Shown: in pieces, positions 36,962 to 47,531 of the stretch
How the letters are laid out: each line of letters opens with the position of its first letter
How positions within the stretch are numbered: position 1 is the stretch's first letter
NCBI GenBank assembly: GCA_945865365.1
Contig: CAMBDL010000003.1
Location: forward strand, 1 to 64,000
DNA length: 64,000 nucleotides
Direction: 5' to 3'
Source of the DNA: Streptomyces griseus
GTDB taxonomy: Bacteria > Actinomycetota > Actinomycetes > Nanopelagicales > Nanopelagicaceae
Program-made: the position numbers and the translations under genes
Notes under the pieces: model-generated
What the model was told of the DNA's origin: nothing
Database searches by the model: none
Seen by the model: the letters and a program-made list of their open reading frames with translations, nothing else

Positions 36962-37033
36962 CTCCGCCACCAGGTATCGATCCTGGACCCTGGGCTTCAA
37001 AGGCCCATGTGCTAGCCACTACACAATGGCGGA
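36962..37033 (-). tRNA. tRNA-Gln(TTG)
   Basis: TCCGCCA...TGGGC CTTTGAA GCCCA...TGGCGGA, discriminator G, CCA not encoded. Confidence 0.93.
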
Positions 37034-37099
37034 ACCCGTATTCTCCCTTATAAAAGCTGGTGCTGATGACCACCGTGCCGCGCCTTGAGGGCCACTGAT

Positions 37100-38014
37100 C
37101 TAGGAAAGTACTTTTGCCCCGCCTACCGGCCCATATGCACGAGCGATGCTGCCAACTACACCGCTGGCCGTTAGTGCAACGGCTAAATCAAGGCCCGCTT
37201 CTTCATCGGCAACAAGAAATGCAACTGTAGGACCGGAACCAGATACGAGTGCACCAAGTGCGCCGTATTCCTGCCCAACATCTAGAACTAGGCGAAGCGC
37301 TGGGCGAAGTGAACATGCTGCAGCTTGTAAATCATTAGTTAAGGATGCGCCAACGGTTTTTGGATCGGCCGCTAATAAAGCTTGCATTAAAACCTCATGT
37401 GTTTGTGGTTCGGCAATATCTAACTCTGCCCGCAAGCGATCGCACTCTGCATATACGGCCGGGGTAGTTAGCCCCACGGAAGAAAGTGCTAACACCCAGT
37501 GATACGTTCCGCGAGAAAGTGCTGGAGTTAACGCTTCGCCATGTCCGGTACCAATTGCTGTTCCGCCACTTAACATAAATGGAACGTCGCTGCCTAACTG
37601 CGCAGCAATTTCTGACATCTCTTCACGATTCATTCCAAGTGAAAATAGATAATCAATCGCAACAATTGTTGCAGCAGCATCTGCGCTTCCACCTGCCATA
37701 CCTCCGGCAACGGGAATTGATTTCTTAATTTCAATATGCACATCTATCTCTAAGTCGTACTCTTGAGCAATGAGCTCGACTGCCTTTACCGCCAAATTAT
37801 TACTATCGGTAGGAACCCCATGTGTGTGATCTCCACTAATAGAAATTGAAACTCCAGAGTTAGGTTGCGCTAACGTAATGCTTACTTCATCAAAGATTGA
37901 GATGGCTTGAAAGACTGTAACTACATTGTGAAAACCATCGGCCTCGCGTGGACCAACCGAGAGCTGCAAATTCACCTTTGCAGGCACGCGCACTGTCACG
38001 GTTTTAACTGGCAT
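37100..38014 (-). CDS. ispE: 4-diphosphocytidyl-2-C-methyl-D-erythritol kinase
   Basis: 'VRVPAKVNLQLSVGPREADGFHNVVTVFQAIS', 'KSIPVAGGMAGGSADAAA'. Confidence 0.96.
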   Translation of the reverse strand: MPVKTVTVRVPAKVNLQLSVGPREADGFHNVVTVFQAISIFDEVSITLAQPNSGVSISISGDHTHGVPTDSNNLAVKAVELIAQEYDLEIDVHIEIKKSIPVAGGMAGGSADAAATIVAIDYLFSLGMNREEMSEIAAQLGSDVPFMLSGGTAIGTGHGEALTPALSRGTYHWVLALSSVGLTTPAVYAECDRLRAELDIAEPQTHEVLMQALLAADPKTVGASLTNDLQAAACSLRPALRLVLDVGQEYGALGALVSGSGPTVAFLVADEEAGLDLAVALTASGVVGSIARAYGPVGGAKVLS

Positions 38015-38035
38015 GAATTGACCCTATTGCCTCGG

Positions 38036-38878
38036 TTAATAAAAGTCAGGTGCAATTGATGCGATGGCGCAAAAACTTGAAATCTCTAGCGCTTCTCCGC
38101 GAAGCGTTGGATCGATTCCCGCCTCAATTAAAATAGCTTCGGCCGCAGCCGACGTGCCATAGAGTGAGGAAAGCGCCGAACGCAGCATTTTTCGCCGTTG
38201 GGCAAAGGCGGCGTCGATAATTGTAAAGACCTTTGTGCGCAAAATTTCATCTCCCGGTGTCGGGCGACGTGTGAAGGAGACAAGCTTGGAGTCAACGTTT
38301 GGTGCTGGCCAAAAAACCGAGCGCGATACCGAACCTGCGCCTTTGACATCGGCCCACCATGCAGCTTTCACACTTGGGATTCCATACTCCTTTGTACCCG
38401 GACGGCCGGCAAGTCGATCTGCAACTTCGGCCTGCACCATAACTACTCCAGTACGAAGCGTTGGAAATTTCTCGAGCAGATGCAAGAGAACGGGCACTGA
38501 AACGTTATAGGGAAGGTTGGCAACTAAGACTGTAGGTGCATACGGCAGACTCTGCAACGTCAATGCATCGTGATGTATGACAGTTAAATTCTCGGGATAT
38601 TCAAAATTCTCACTAACAGTTATGGGTAGCTGCCGGGCAAGTCGATCATCAATTTCAACGGCTATAACTGATGCTGCGCTCTGTAAAAGCGCCAGTGTCA
38701 GCGAACCTAAACCTGGGCCAATCTCAAGTGCAACATCATCACTTCCAACTTGAGCAGTGCGAACAATTTTGGTACAGATATTTGAATCAATAACAAAGTT
38801 TTGTCCCAATGACTTTGAGGGTTTTAAATCAAGTGCGGCAGCTAGCTCACGAATTTGCTTGGCTCCAAGTAAGGTCAC
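38036..38878 (-). CDS. rsmA: 16S rRNA dimethyladenosine transferase
   Basis: 'SLGQNFVIDSNICTKIV', 'ALEIGPGLGSLTLALL', 'LVANLPYNVSVPVLL'. Confidence 0.96.
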   Translation of the reverse strand: MTLLGAKQIRELAAALDLKPSKSLGQNFVIDSNICTKIVRTAQVGSDDVALEIGPGLGSLTLALLQSAASVIAVEIDDRLARQLPITVSENFEYPENLTVIHHDALTLQSLPYAPTVLVANLPYNVSVPVLLHLLEKFPTLRTGVVMVQAEVADRLAGRPGTKEYGIPSVKAAWWADVKGAGSVSRSVFWPAPNVDSKLVSFTRRPTPGDEILRTKVFTIIDAAFAQRRKMLRSALSSLYGTSAAAEAILIEAGIDPTLRGEALEISSFCAIASIAPDFY

Positions 38879-39735
38879 GGCGCGAAACTTCCAAATAAGC
38901 GCTCTGCGTTATTGCTGAGTGCAACAGCTAACTCACCCACATCGCTATTTCGTTGCGCTGCCATTGCACGGACAATCGTTGCAATCTGTGCAGGTGTATT
39001 TCCTGCACCGCGATGGGGCATGGGTGATAAGAATGGCGAATCGGTTTCGACTAATAATTGATCAATAGGTACCAGCTTTACGGCTTCGCGCAGAGCTGGT
39101 GCGTTCTTAAAAGTTAAAGTGCCAGCAAAGGAGAGTATGTAGCCACGCTCAATACAGAGTTTGGCCATAGCAACATCGCCTGAAAAGCAGTGAAAGATAA
39201 CCTTTTCGGGCGCACCGACTTCAAGTAAAACCGACAAAATATCATCATGTGAATCGCGATCGTGAATCACCAAGGCTTTATCTGTCTTCTTAGCTAGCTC
39301 TATGTGCCATTTGAAAGACTCTTGCTGACGTGGGCGAAGCTCCACTGGGGTGCGAAAATAATCTAAACCTGTTTCACCAATTGCACGCACTCGTGGATGT
39401 TGTGCAAGTTCGGCGATGACAGCCCAATCGGCTTCAAGATCCTTAACAACCGGTGCTTCATTTGGATGCAATGCAACGGTGGCCAGAACAGATGTATTCC
39501 ATTTTTGGGCAGCGGCTACACACCATTTAGATTGCTCGGCTGAATAACCGACCTGCACAATTCGATCCACGTTAACTGATTTAGCTTCTGCGATGATATC
39601 TGCGACCTCTTGTGAATCTGGCGCGGTGTCAGTGATGATCTCCATGTGTGCATGGGCATCTACCGTTGGAAATGGAAGCGGTTCTGGTAATGGTGCACGT
39701 GGGCGATCGATGTCGCGGTTATGCCGATCAGCCAT
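38875..39735 (-). CDS. tatD: TatD family hydrolase
   Basis: 'VDAHAHMEI', 'AIGETGLDYFRT', 'LLVETDSPFLSPMPHRG'. Confidence 0.93.
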   Translation of the reverse strand: MADRHNRDIDRPRAPLPEPLPFPTVDAHAHMEIITDTAPDSQEVADIIAEAKSVNVDRIVQVGYSAEQSKWCVAAAQKWNTSVLATVALHPNEAPVVKDLEADWAVIAELAQHPRVRAIGETGLDYFRTPVELRPRQQESFKWHIELAKKTDKALVIHDRDSHDDILSVLLEVGAPEKVIFHCFSGDVAMAKLCIERGYILSFAGTLTFKNAPALREAVKLVPIDQLLVETDSPFLSPMPHRGAGNTPAQIATIVRAMAAQRNSDVGELAVALSNNAERLFGSFAP

Positions 39736-39740
39736 TGGTC

Positions 39741-41306
39741 TTAAGCGTTAGTCTCTAGACGAGGAAAAAGAACTGGAGTCTTAGTAACGTGAGCACCTTG
39801 TGGTAGCTGTCCCCACGTTGCAACGTCACTAATTTTTTGTGCGCTTAATTCACCTAACGACGCCTGTACTCCCAAACTTTCCCACAAGATTTCACACGTT
39901 GCCGGCATTACTGGATGTAGCAATACTGCTAAAGCGCGCAGTGATTCTGCGGTGTTATATAAAATACCTTCAAGTGTGGCTTGGTTTAATGGATCTTTAG
40001 CAAGAATCCATGGCTCTTTCTCGGTGACATATCCATTAACTTTCTTACAAAACTCCATTATCGCGAGGATTCCGCCTTGGAAATCTAGCGCACACATTGC
40101 TGCATCGGCTTTATCAACGGCGGTGCGAAGGGCCTGTTCGAGAGCTTCATCTGAACTAACTGCCGGCACGAGGCCGCCGCAGTACTTTTCGACCATAGCA
40201 GCAGATCGTGAAGCTAGGTTTCCAAAGTCATTAGCCAGCTCTGATGTATATCTGGCCGACATGTCTTCCCAAGAAAAAGAGCCGTCGGTTCCAAATGGAA
40301 TCGCACGTAAGAAGTAATAACGGAAGGCATCGACACCAAAGTGATCAGTGATGTCTTTAGGTGCTATTCCGGTGAGCTTGCTCTTACTCATCTTTTCGCC
40401 GCCAACTAACAACCAGCCATGCGCAAAAACCTTCTTTGGTACATCTAGATCTGCGGCCATTAACATTGCCGGCCAAATTACTGCGTGAAAGCGCAAAATA
40501 TCTTTACCGACTAAGTGCACATCTGCTGGCCATGTTGCCGCAAACTTTTTTCCACCTTCACTATCTGGTGCATCGGTTAAACCAACTGCAGTTGCATAGT
40601 TCAAAAGCGCATCGAACCAAACATAGACAACTTGATCCGTATCCCAAGGAACTGGAATTCCCCAATCAAAGGTAGAGCGTGAGATTGAAAGATCTGAAAC
40701 TCCGCCTTCTAGAAATGAAATAACTTCATTGCGCGCACTTTCAGGCTGACATGCATCGGGATTTGCCCGATAGTGTGCAAGAAGCTGGTTGGTGAAGGCT
40801 GAGAGTTTAAAGAACCAGTTATTCTCGTTGACAAGTTCAATTGGCTTGCTGTGAATCGGACAACATTTATTTCCATCAATCTCGATTAAATCACCAGGCA
40901 ATTTAAACTCTTCGCAACCTACGCAATACGGGCCCTCATATTTTCCAGCATAAATGTGGCCAGAGTCTTTTAGTGATTGTAAAAACTTTTGTACACGTTC
41001 AGTATGTCGAACTTCAGTGGTACGAATAAAATCATCATTGGCGATATTTAAGCTAGCCCAATTGGGTTTCCACGCATCGTGAACTAAGCGATCAACCCAT
41101 ACTTGTGGGGCAGTGTCATTTTCTTGCGCGGTGCGCATAACTTTTTGGCCATGTTCGTCGGTGCCAGTGAGAAACCAAACTGATTCGCCTTTTTGTCGGT
41201 GCCATCGAGTGAGAACATCGCCGGCAACGGTTGTATAGGCATGGCCAATGTGAGGCGCATCATTCACGTAGTAGATAGGCGTAGTTAAGTAGAAAGATTT
41301 GCTCAC
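39741..41306 (-). CDS. metG: Methionyl-tRNA synthetase
   Basis: 'TPIYYVNDAPHIGHAYTTVAGDVL', 'GEKMSKSKLTG'. Confidence 0.97.
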   Translation of the reverse strand: MSKSFYLTTPIYYVNDAPHIGHAYTTVAGDVLTRWHRQKGESVWFLTGTDEHGQKVMRTAQENDTAPQVWVDRLVHDAWKPNWASLNIANDDFIRTTEVRHTERVQKFLQSLKDSGHIYAGKYEGPYCVGCEEFKLPGDLIEIDGNKCCPIHSKPIELVNENNWFFKLSAFTNQLLAHYRANPDACQPESARNEVISFLEGGVSDLSISRSTFDWGIPVPWDTDQVVYVWFDALLNYATAVGLTDAPDSEGGKKFAATWPADVHLVGKDILRFHAVIWPAMLMAADLDVPKKVFAHGWLLVGGEKMSKSKLTGIAPKDITDHFGVDAFRYYFLRAIPFGTDGSFSWEDMSARYTSELANDFGNLASRSAAMVEKYCGGLVPAVSSDEALEQALRTAVDKADAAMCALDFQGGILAIMEFCKKVNGYVTEKEPWILAKDPLNQATLEGILYNTAESLRALAVLLHPVMPATCEILWESLGVQASLGELSAQKISDVATWGQLPQGAHVTKTPVLFPRLETNA

Positions 41307-42145
41307 GTGCTCATCTTATTCGCATCGACCACGGCGGCATAAACAAGACGCTTGGCTATTCCAAATTCGGTGGCAACGCTGGCGATAGCGGCTTTGCGAT
41401 CCATGCCGGCATCTTCAAATTCGCGGACCCGCAAAACCATATCGTCGGCAGTGACGGCAGCTGAATCTTTGGTGGCTCCAGCAATCACAACAGTTATTTC
41501 ACCAAGCACCTCATGTGTGTCGGCCCACGTTGAAAGTTCACTCAAGCTTCCTCGAACTGTTTCTTCATAGCGTTTTGTCATTTCGCGACATATAGCGCCT
41601 AAGCGTTCTGGACCAAAGACACTTATGGCATCACCTAAAGAATCTCCCAGTCGATGAGGGGCCTCAAAGAAAACCATGGTGCGCTCTTCAAAACGAAGTT
41701 TTTCATAAGTTGCCAATCGTGCACCACTACTGCGTGGGGGGAAACCTTCAAAAGTAAAACGATCGGTTGGAAGGCCAGAAAGTGCAACCGCCATTGTTAC
41801 TGCACTTGGCCCAGGAATAACCTGAACATCGACTCCAGCTTTAATCGCATCACGCATTAATCGAAAACCTGGATCACTAATTGTTGGCATGCCTGCATCA
41901 GAGACGACTAACACAAGTGCACCAACTGAAAGCTCTTGCAATAACTCTCGTGTGCGCTCCTCTTCATTGCCTTCAAAGAAAGATACAACTCGTGCAGTGA
42001 ATGTCACATTGATATCGGCACACAAACGATGAAATCTACGCGAATCCTCTGCAGCGATAATCGTGGCCTCTTCAATCACTTTCTTAAGGCGCGCTGTGGC
42101 ATCCCCGGGATTACCAAGTGGAGTCGCAGCAAGGATCAAAGACAT
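41303..42145 (-). CDS. rsmI: 16S rRNA (cytidine-2'-O)-methyltransferase
   Basis: 'LILAATPLGNPGDATARL', 'VSDAGMPTISDPGFRLMRDAI', 'EAPHRL'. Confidence 0.95.
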   Translation of the reverse strand: MSLILAATPLGNPGDATARLKKVIEEATIIAAEDSRRFHRLCADINVTFTARVVSFFEGNEEERTRELLQELSVGALVLVVSDAGMPTISDPGFRLMRDAIKAGVDVQVIPGPSAVTMAVALSGLPTDRFTFEGFPPRSSGARLATYEKLRFEERTMVFFEAPHRLGDSLGDAISVFGPERLGAICREMTKRYEETVRGSLSELSTWADTHEVLGEITVVIAGATKDSAAVTADDMVLRVREFEDAGMDRKAAIASVATEFGIAKRLVYAAVVDANKMST

Positions 42146-42196
42146 AGGCTCATCATCTCAGTAATTTTGGGGCCTCAAGCCCATACGATTACGTAC

Positions 42197-43471
42197 ATGA
42201 TCGCAGCGCTGGCCCCCATCGTCATCGCTCTACTATCCCTCGTACTTCGCTTAGTGAACTTAGCTACCCCCAAGGGCTATGTCTTTGATGAGGTTTACTA
42301 CGTCGATGGTGCGCGTGATTTCTTAAAGTTTGGTGTCGAAGTGAGCGGCAATGGACCCGAATTTATTGTGCATCCCCCGGTTGGGAAATGGCTTATTGCA
42401 GGTGGAATCAAAATTTTTGGTAATAATGAATTCGGCTGGCGCTTTGCTGTTGCACTTGTTGGAACTTTATTGATTCTGCTTTTTGCACGGTTAGTACATG
42501 TACTTTTCTTTTCGCCCCTACTGACCGCCTTGGGTGGCGCATTAATGGCAATGGATGGATTAGCCCTCGTCCACTCTCGAACCGCACTACTTGATCTATT
42601 TTTGACCTTCTTTGTACTGCTAGCAGTGTATTTATGGCATCAAGAAAGACATTGGTGGGCGGCAATCTCAATGGGTCTTGCGATGGGTACAAAGTGGAGT
42701 GCAGCATATTTCTTAGCAATTATTGCACTCATCTCGTTATATCGGGTGTTTACCGAACACTCTGGAAAAGATTTGGTTAAGCCAACATTGAAGAAATTAT
42801 TTCAATATGGATTACTTCCTATCGCGCTCTATATGACAACCTGGAGTGGTTGGTTTCTTAGCAGTCGCGGATGGGATCGTCAGTGGTCATCAAATGTAAT
42901 TACTTCGTGGTGGCACTATCACGCAGAGATACTGGGATTTCATACCGGCTTAACTGAAAAACATTCTTACGAGGCTAACCCTTGGTCTTGGATGATCATG
43001 GGAAGACCAACCTCATTTTTTTATGATGCCCCTAATACTTGTGGCGCTACTTCTTGCGCACAGGAAGTTCTTGCGATCGGCACACCGATTTTGTGGTGGC
43101 TCGGTACCGTCGCCGTAGTTGTCTCATTGGGGTTCTGGATTAGGCTTTTAATTCTCAAGAAATCTAATGCCGCATTAAATCTAATTGTTATCGGCATGAG
43201 TGCAGGCTATTTGCCCTGGTTCTTCTTTCAGAAGCGAACCGTCTTTTCTTTTTACTCCATCATCTTTGAGCCTTTTATGTTGCTGGCACTTGTTTATTGC
43301 GCAAAGTTAGTGCTTGATAGCGATTTAAAATCTGGTCTTTCACAAGCGATTGTGGCGACGGTAGTTGTCGTTATCTTCCTAAATTTTATTTATTTCTTGC
43401 CACTATTTACTGGCGATGTCATCACATATGACGCCTGGTTTAAGCGTATGTGGTTAAGCTCCTGGATTTAA
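42197..43471 (+). CDS. Dolichyl-phosphate-mannose--protein mannosyltransferase (PMT/GT39)
   Basis: 'RLVNLATPKGYVFDEVYYVDGARDFL', multiple TM segments; start taken at ATG 42197. Confidence 0.92.
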   Translation: MIAALAPIVIALLSLVLRLVNLATPKGYVFDEVYYVDGARDFLKFGVEVSGNGPEFIVHPPVGKWLIAGGIKIFGNNEFGWRFAVALVGTLLILLFARLVHVLFFSPLLTALGGALMAMDGLALVHSRTALLDLFLTFFVLLAVYLWHQERHWWAAISMGLAMGTKWSAAYFLAIIALISLYRVFTEHSGKDLVKPTLKKLFQYGLLPIALYMTTWSGWFLSSRGWDRQWSSNVITSWWHYHAEILGFHTGLTEKHSYEANPWSWMIMGRPTSFFYDAPNTCGATSCAQEVLAIGTPILWWLGTVAVVVSLGFWIRLLILKKSNAALNLIVIGMSAGYLPWFFFQKRTVFSFYSIIFEPFMLLALVYCAKLVLDSDLKSGLSQAIVATVVVVIFLNFIYFLPLFTGDVITYDAWFKRMWLSSWI

Positions 43472-44242
43472 CTATTGATTAGCTGCGCGGCTTTGATTGA
43501 GATTTTCAACGGCTTCATCGGCTAACTGCTGGTCAAAGATTTCATCACGAGATGGCGATACTGCCGCGAGCGCTATGCGCTCTAATCGCTCTTGATCCTC
43601 ACTCCAAGCACCAGGGGTGGTTAGGTCTATTACTCGTTTTGGCACAATCGCTTTCGGTGCGCTCACATATGTTGGCACTGGTACTTCAGTTGGCGCCCAA
43701 GTGTTACGTACTGCTGCACTTCCCTTAGGCAGAATAACTACACCTTTGAGTTCACGTTCAGATAATGGAATCCAGTGCTCTTGACTGTTCTTAGGCGTAA
43801 CCACTTCAGCCAAATTTGTCGCAGAGACTCCTGCAGTACGACGCTGCAACTGCTGTATGCGGCGATGTTGAATACTATCGGCAACGCTTTGTCGGCGTAC
43901 ATTGGCGATATATATTAAAACGCCGGTAGCAGGGACAAGTGCATAAATAATTGGCATCGTATTCATAAACCCACCTACGATTGTTGAAATGAGTAAAGAT
44001 GTTAGCAAGACAAAGATAATTCGCCGGCGAAGTAAAAGTTGTGCAATTTTTGCTTCACGATCAAGATCTACATGTAGAGCGCCTGAATCTGTGTGCAGTG
44101 AAGAGTTTGCTACAACAGTGAGTGCAACTTTGAAACGTTCAACTGATTTACCAGAAAACTCATTGCGATCATGAATCCAGCGTGGGGCAAAGTACGCCGC
44201 CCACATGCCGATGATCGCAATATAGATGAGTCCGGAAGCCAT
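43472..44242 (-). CDS. SepX/GlpR-like divisome membrane protein
   Basis: 'IYIAIIGMWAAYFAPRWIHDRNE' N-terminal TM typical of the actinobacterial family; context with rimJ and moeA-like gene. Confidence 0.75.
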   Translation of the reverse strand: MASGLIYIAIIGMWAAYFAPRWIHDRNEFSGKSVERFKVALTVVANSSLHTDSGALHVDLDREAKIAQLLLRRRIIFVLLTSLLISTIVGGFMNTMPIIYALVPATGVLIYIANVRRQSVADSIQHRRIQQLQRRTAGVSATNLAEVVTPKNSQEHWIPLSERELKGVVILPKGSAAVRNTWAPTEVPVPTYVSAPKAIVPKRVIDLTTPGAWSEDQERLERIALAAVSPSRDEIFDQQLADEAVENLNQSRAANQ

Positions 44243-44293
44243 GATGCTTAAAGATAAAGGAGATTGGCTAACTTTTCTGGGATTTAGGCACTA

Positions 44294-44899
44294 CTAAAGC
44301 GCCGAATTTTCCTTCACAAAAGTAATGTGATCTCGCCAATCTCCATCAATATGTAAGTACCTGGCTCGCTCACTTTCAAAGTTATAGCCAGCTTTTTCAG
44401 CGACTCGACGCGAAGCTGCATTTTCAGGACGCAGATTTATTTCCACGCGGTGGAGCTCCAAAGACTCAAAGGCATACTGTGTGAGAATTTCTACCGCTGC
44501 CGTAGTAAAGCCTTTGTTGGCATAGTTTTTATCTATCCAATACCCAATATGTCCCCCGCGAAGCGCGCCATAAATGACCCCGCCTAGTGATATTTGGCCA
44601 ATTAAGTTGCGTTGATGCCACACGGCAAATGAAAATGAACGACCACAGCGGGCTTCTGCGTTCAGGGTTCGAACCATCTCATAGTACGTAGGTAGAGCTT
44701 TATGGGAATCAATGGGTGGAACTGTTGCCTCCCATGGAGAAAGCCACTGCCGATTCTCGGCGCGGACCCTGTTCCAGTGAGTTCGATCGCGAAACCTGAG
44801 AGGGCGTAAGTAAATATCCTCCCCACTAAGGAGAACGGGCCAGCGGTTTCTCATAGCTAAGTTAAATGTATCTGCGTTCGAGGATAACAACCGTGACAT
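44294..44899 (-). CDS. RimJ/RimL-type GNAT N-acetyltransferase
   Basis: 'IYLRPLRFRDRTHWNRVRAENRQWLSPWEAT', 'GYWIDKNYANKGFTTAAVEILTQYAFE'. Confidence 0.9.
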   Translation of the reverse strand: MSRLLSSNADTFNLAMRNRWPVLLSGEDIYLRPLRFRDRTHWNRVRAENRQWLSPWEATVPPIDSHKALPTYYEMVRTLNAEARCGRSFSFAVWHQRNLIGQISLGGVIYGALRGGHIGYWIDKNYANKGFTTAAVEILTQYAFESLELHRVEINLRPENAASRRVAEKAGYNFESERARYLHIDGDWRDHITFVKENSAL

Positions 44900-45779
44900 G
44901 TTCGCCGGCCTTCACGTGCTCCTCTTTTTCACCTATTGCAATAAAGGCCGTTGCATCTGAAAGCGTGGAAAACTCTTCTTGGGCCGACAGTGGCACTACC
45001 GAATTACCATCTTCAGATAAAGCGGCTCGGATATAAGAGCGTAGGCCAGAGGTAGATTCGATAGCTTTTTCAAGAGTTGCCTTAACGCAAGGACGGTGAA
45101 TTGTTGCCGCCCCTAACATTGTGCGAATCATTGGTCTTACAAAGAGTTCAAAAGAGATGTATGCAGCGATTGGATCACCGGGAAGAGTTACAACTGGGGT
45201 TTTATCTGGCCCAATAACGCCATAGTTATGTCGCCCGCTCATCTCAATTGCAACATCAATGGTGGTTATTTCTCCCATTCGTGAGAGCGCTCGCGTAATA
45301 AGGTCGAAAGAATCATCGTGACGCTCGCCGCTGATAATTATTAAATCTGCACGAACTAATTGATCTTCTATAACACTGAGTAGCTCATCTTCATCATCTG
45401 GAATCGAATGAACTCGATAGGCAACTGCCCCAACTTCGCGAACTGCAGTTGTAAGCAGCCATGAATTTGTTTCATACTCTTCATCGCCTTTAAGTGCCAC
45501 ACCTGGTTCAACAAGATCTGGGCCGGCCGATAAAACAACTACTCGTGGATGCGGACGGGTTGGCAGATGATCCAAGCCAATTGAGGCGGCAAGTCCGATC
45601 TGGGTCGAGCGAATACGGCTACCGCTGCGCATCACTAGCCGTTCGCCGGCAAAAACATCCTCGGACAGAGTTGCACCATGCGCATCCAAGAGCGGCATAT
45701 CAAATGACTCTAAGGGCTTACAAATAGCGAGAAGAGAGGTGAGAAATTCATCTACCCGCGTGTGCTCTGCCATAATCAC
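44862..45779 (-). CDS. MoeA-like / gephyrin-like Glp protein
   Basis: 'GPDKTPVVTLPGDPIAAYISFELFVRPMIRTMLG', gephyrin/MoeA fold motifs but short N-terminus. Confidence 0.85.
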   Translation of the reverse strand: MIMAEHTRVDEFLTSLLAICKPLESFDMPLLDAHGATLSEDVFAGERLVMRSGSRIRSTQIGLAASIGLDHLPTRPHPRVVVLSAGPDLVEPGVALKGDEEYETNSWLLTTAVREVGAVAYRVHSIPDDEDELLSVIEDQLVRADLIIISGERHDDSFDLITRALSRMGEITTIDVAIEMSGRHNYGVIGPDKTPVVTLPGDPIAAYISFELFVRPMIRTMLGAATIHRPCVKATLEKAIESTSGLRSYIRAALSEDGNSVVPLSAQEEFSTLSDATAFIAIGEKEEHVKAGEHVTVVILERRYI

Positions 45780-45840
45780 ACCATACTTGTAAGCTCTGCC
45801 TTTTTTGGGATTTAGACCCGCGAAATACTGGAGGGACGAG

Positions 45841-46389
45841 ATGAATCAGAACACAGTGAAGAAAGAGTTGCGCGCACGATTGCGCCGGGAGCGAACTCAA
45901 AACTTCTCTGCCTCTGACTTCACTGTGATTGTGAACTCTCCAGAAATTGCCAGTGCCACAACTATCGCTTCCTATGTCTCTTACGGGGTAGAACCCAGTA
46001 CTGACGAAATTAATCAAGGCTTCCTCAAGGCTGGCAAGAAGCTACTTCTACCGCGAGTAAATGGCGAACTCCTTGACTGGGTGTATTGGAATGGCGATTT
46101 AAAAAAATTAAAAGTGAGTAAAAATGTAGCAGAGCCAATAGGTCCAGCAACTACGGATTTTAGTGAGCTTTCAGTGGTCATTGTTCCAGCGCTTCACATT
46201 GACAACGATGGCTATCGATTGGGCCAAGGTGGAGGCTTTTACGATCGAGCCCTTACCTATCTTCCTGGTTGGAAAATCGGTTTAGTTCATACTGGTGAGT
46301 TAACTGGAATGACGCTTCCACGAGAGGCTCATGATGTTCCACTAGATGCAGCAGCTACGCCATTGATCGTTGTGCGTTTTAAGCGTTAA
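45841..46389 (+). CDS. 5-formyltetrahydrofolate cyclo-ligase
   Basis: 'VPALHIDNDGYRLGQGGGFYDRAL' signature; ATG 45841. Confidence 0.93.
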   Translation: MNQNTVKKELRARLRRERTQNFSASDFTVIVNSPEIASATTIASYVSYGVEPSTDEINQGFLKAGKKLLLPRVNGELLDWVYWNGDLKKLKVSKNVAEPIGPATTDFSELSVVIVPALHIDNDGYRLGQGGGFYDRALTYLPGWKIGLVHTGELTGMTLPREAHDVPLDAAATPLIVVRFKR

Positions 46390-47531
46390 AGTATTGGAAG
46401 ATTTCGCGCCATTACTATTCGTTGAATTTGATTAGTGCCTTCATAAATCTGCGTTAACTTTGCATCTCGCATCATGCGCTCAACTGGATAGTCAGAGACA
46501 TAGCCATATCCACCAAGAATCTGCACGGCATCCTGCGTTACCTTCATGGCGGTGTCACTCGCAAAACACTTACTGGCTGCTGAAAAGAAACGCAGATCAT
46601 TTTCATTGTTTTCACTCTTTGAGGCAGCTGCGTACGTCAATACGCGTGCGGCCTCAATATTCATAGCCATATCAGCCAACATAAACTGCACGCCTTGGAA
46701 ATCAAATATCTCTTTACCAAACTGCTTTCGCTCATGCGAATACTTGGCCGCAACATCTAAGGCGCCTTGGGCTAAGCCAAGTGCTTGTGCAGCAATGGTT
46801 ACACGTGTGTGATCTAATGTATTCATAGCGAGAATGAAACCTGTACCTACCTCACCGAGGCGTCGATCATCGCTTAATTCAACGTTATCAAAATATACTT
46901 CGCGTGTAGGTGAGCCTCTAAAACCCATCTTCTTTTCAGGTGCGCCAAAAGATACGCCTGAATCGGATTTTTCAACAATAAAAGCGGTAATTCCCTTTGA
47001 GCCAAGGGCTGGATCGGTCTGTGCCATAACGGTATAGAACTCAGATACCCCTGCATTTGAAATCCACTTTTTACTTCCATTTAATATCCAACTATCGCCA
47101 TCGCGGAGCGCTTTTGTGCGTAATGCAGATGCATCCGAGCCAGCTTCTGATTCAGAGAGTGCATAAGAAAATCCCTTGCCTGCAACTAACTGACTAAGCC
47201 AACGAGTTTTTTGTTCTTCATTTCCGCCTAAAATCAATGGCAATGAACCAAGTTTGTTAACCGCAGGAATGAGTGATGAAGCACCACAGACTCGTGCAAC
47301 TTCTTCAATAATGATCACGGTAGCTAATGCATCGGCACCGTCACCACCGTATTGGGTTGGAACATGTGCTGCAGATAGCCCCGACTTTTGTAGAGCACTG
47401 GCAGCTTCCTGCGGATAACGGTGCTCTTCATCTACAGCTTGGGCAAAGGGTGCAATCTCTTTCTCCGCTAACGCTCGCACGCTTGCTCGCAGATCTACAT
47501 ACTCGCTGGGCAAACTAAATAAGTTTTCCAT
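46386..47531 (-). CDS. Acyl-CoA dehydrogenase
   Basis: 'YALSESEAGSDASALRTKA', 'QILGGYGYVSDYPVERMMRDAKLTQIYEGTNQIQRIVMAR'. Confidence 0.95.
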   Translation of the reverse strand: MENLFSLPSEYVDLRASVRALAEKEIAPFAQAVDEEHRYPQEAASALQKSGLSAAHVPTQYGGDGADALATVIIIEEVARVCGASSLIPAVNKLGSLPLILGGNEEQKTRWLSQLVAGKGFSYALSESEAGSDASALRTKALRDGDSWILNGSKKWISNAGVSEFYTVMAQTDPALGSKGITAFIVEKSDSGVSFGAPEKKMGFRGSPTREVYFDNVELSDDRRLGEVGTGFILAMNTLDHTRVTIAAQALGLAQGALDVAAKYSHERKQFGKEIFDFQGVQFMLADMAMNIEAARVLTYAAASKSENNENDLRFFSAASKCFASDTAMKVTQDAVQILGGYGYVSDYPVERMMRDAKLTQIYEGTNQIQRIVMARNLPIL

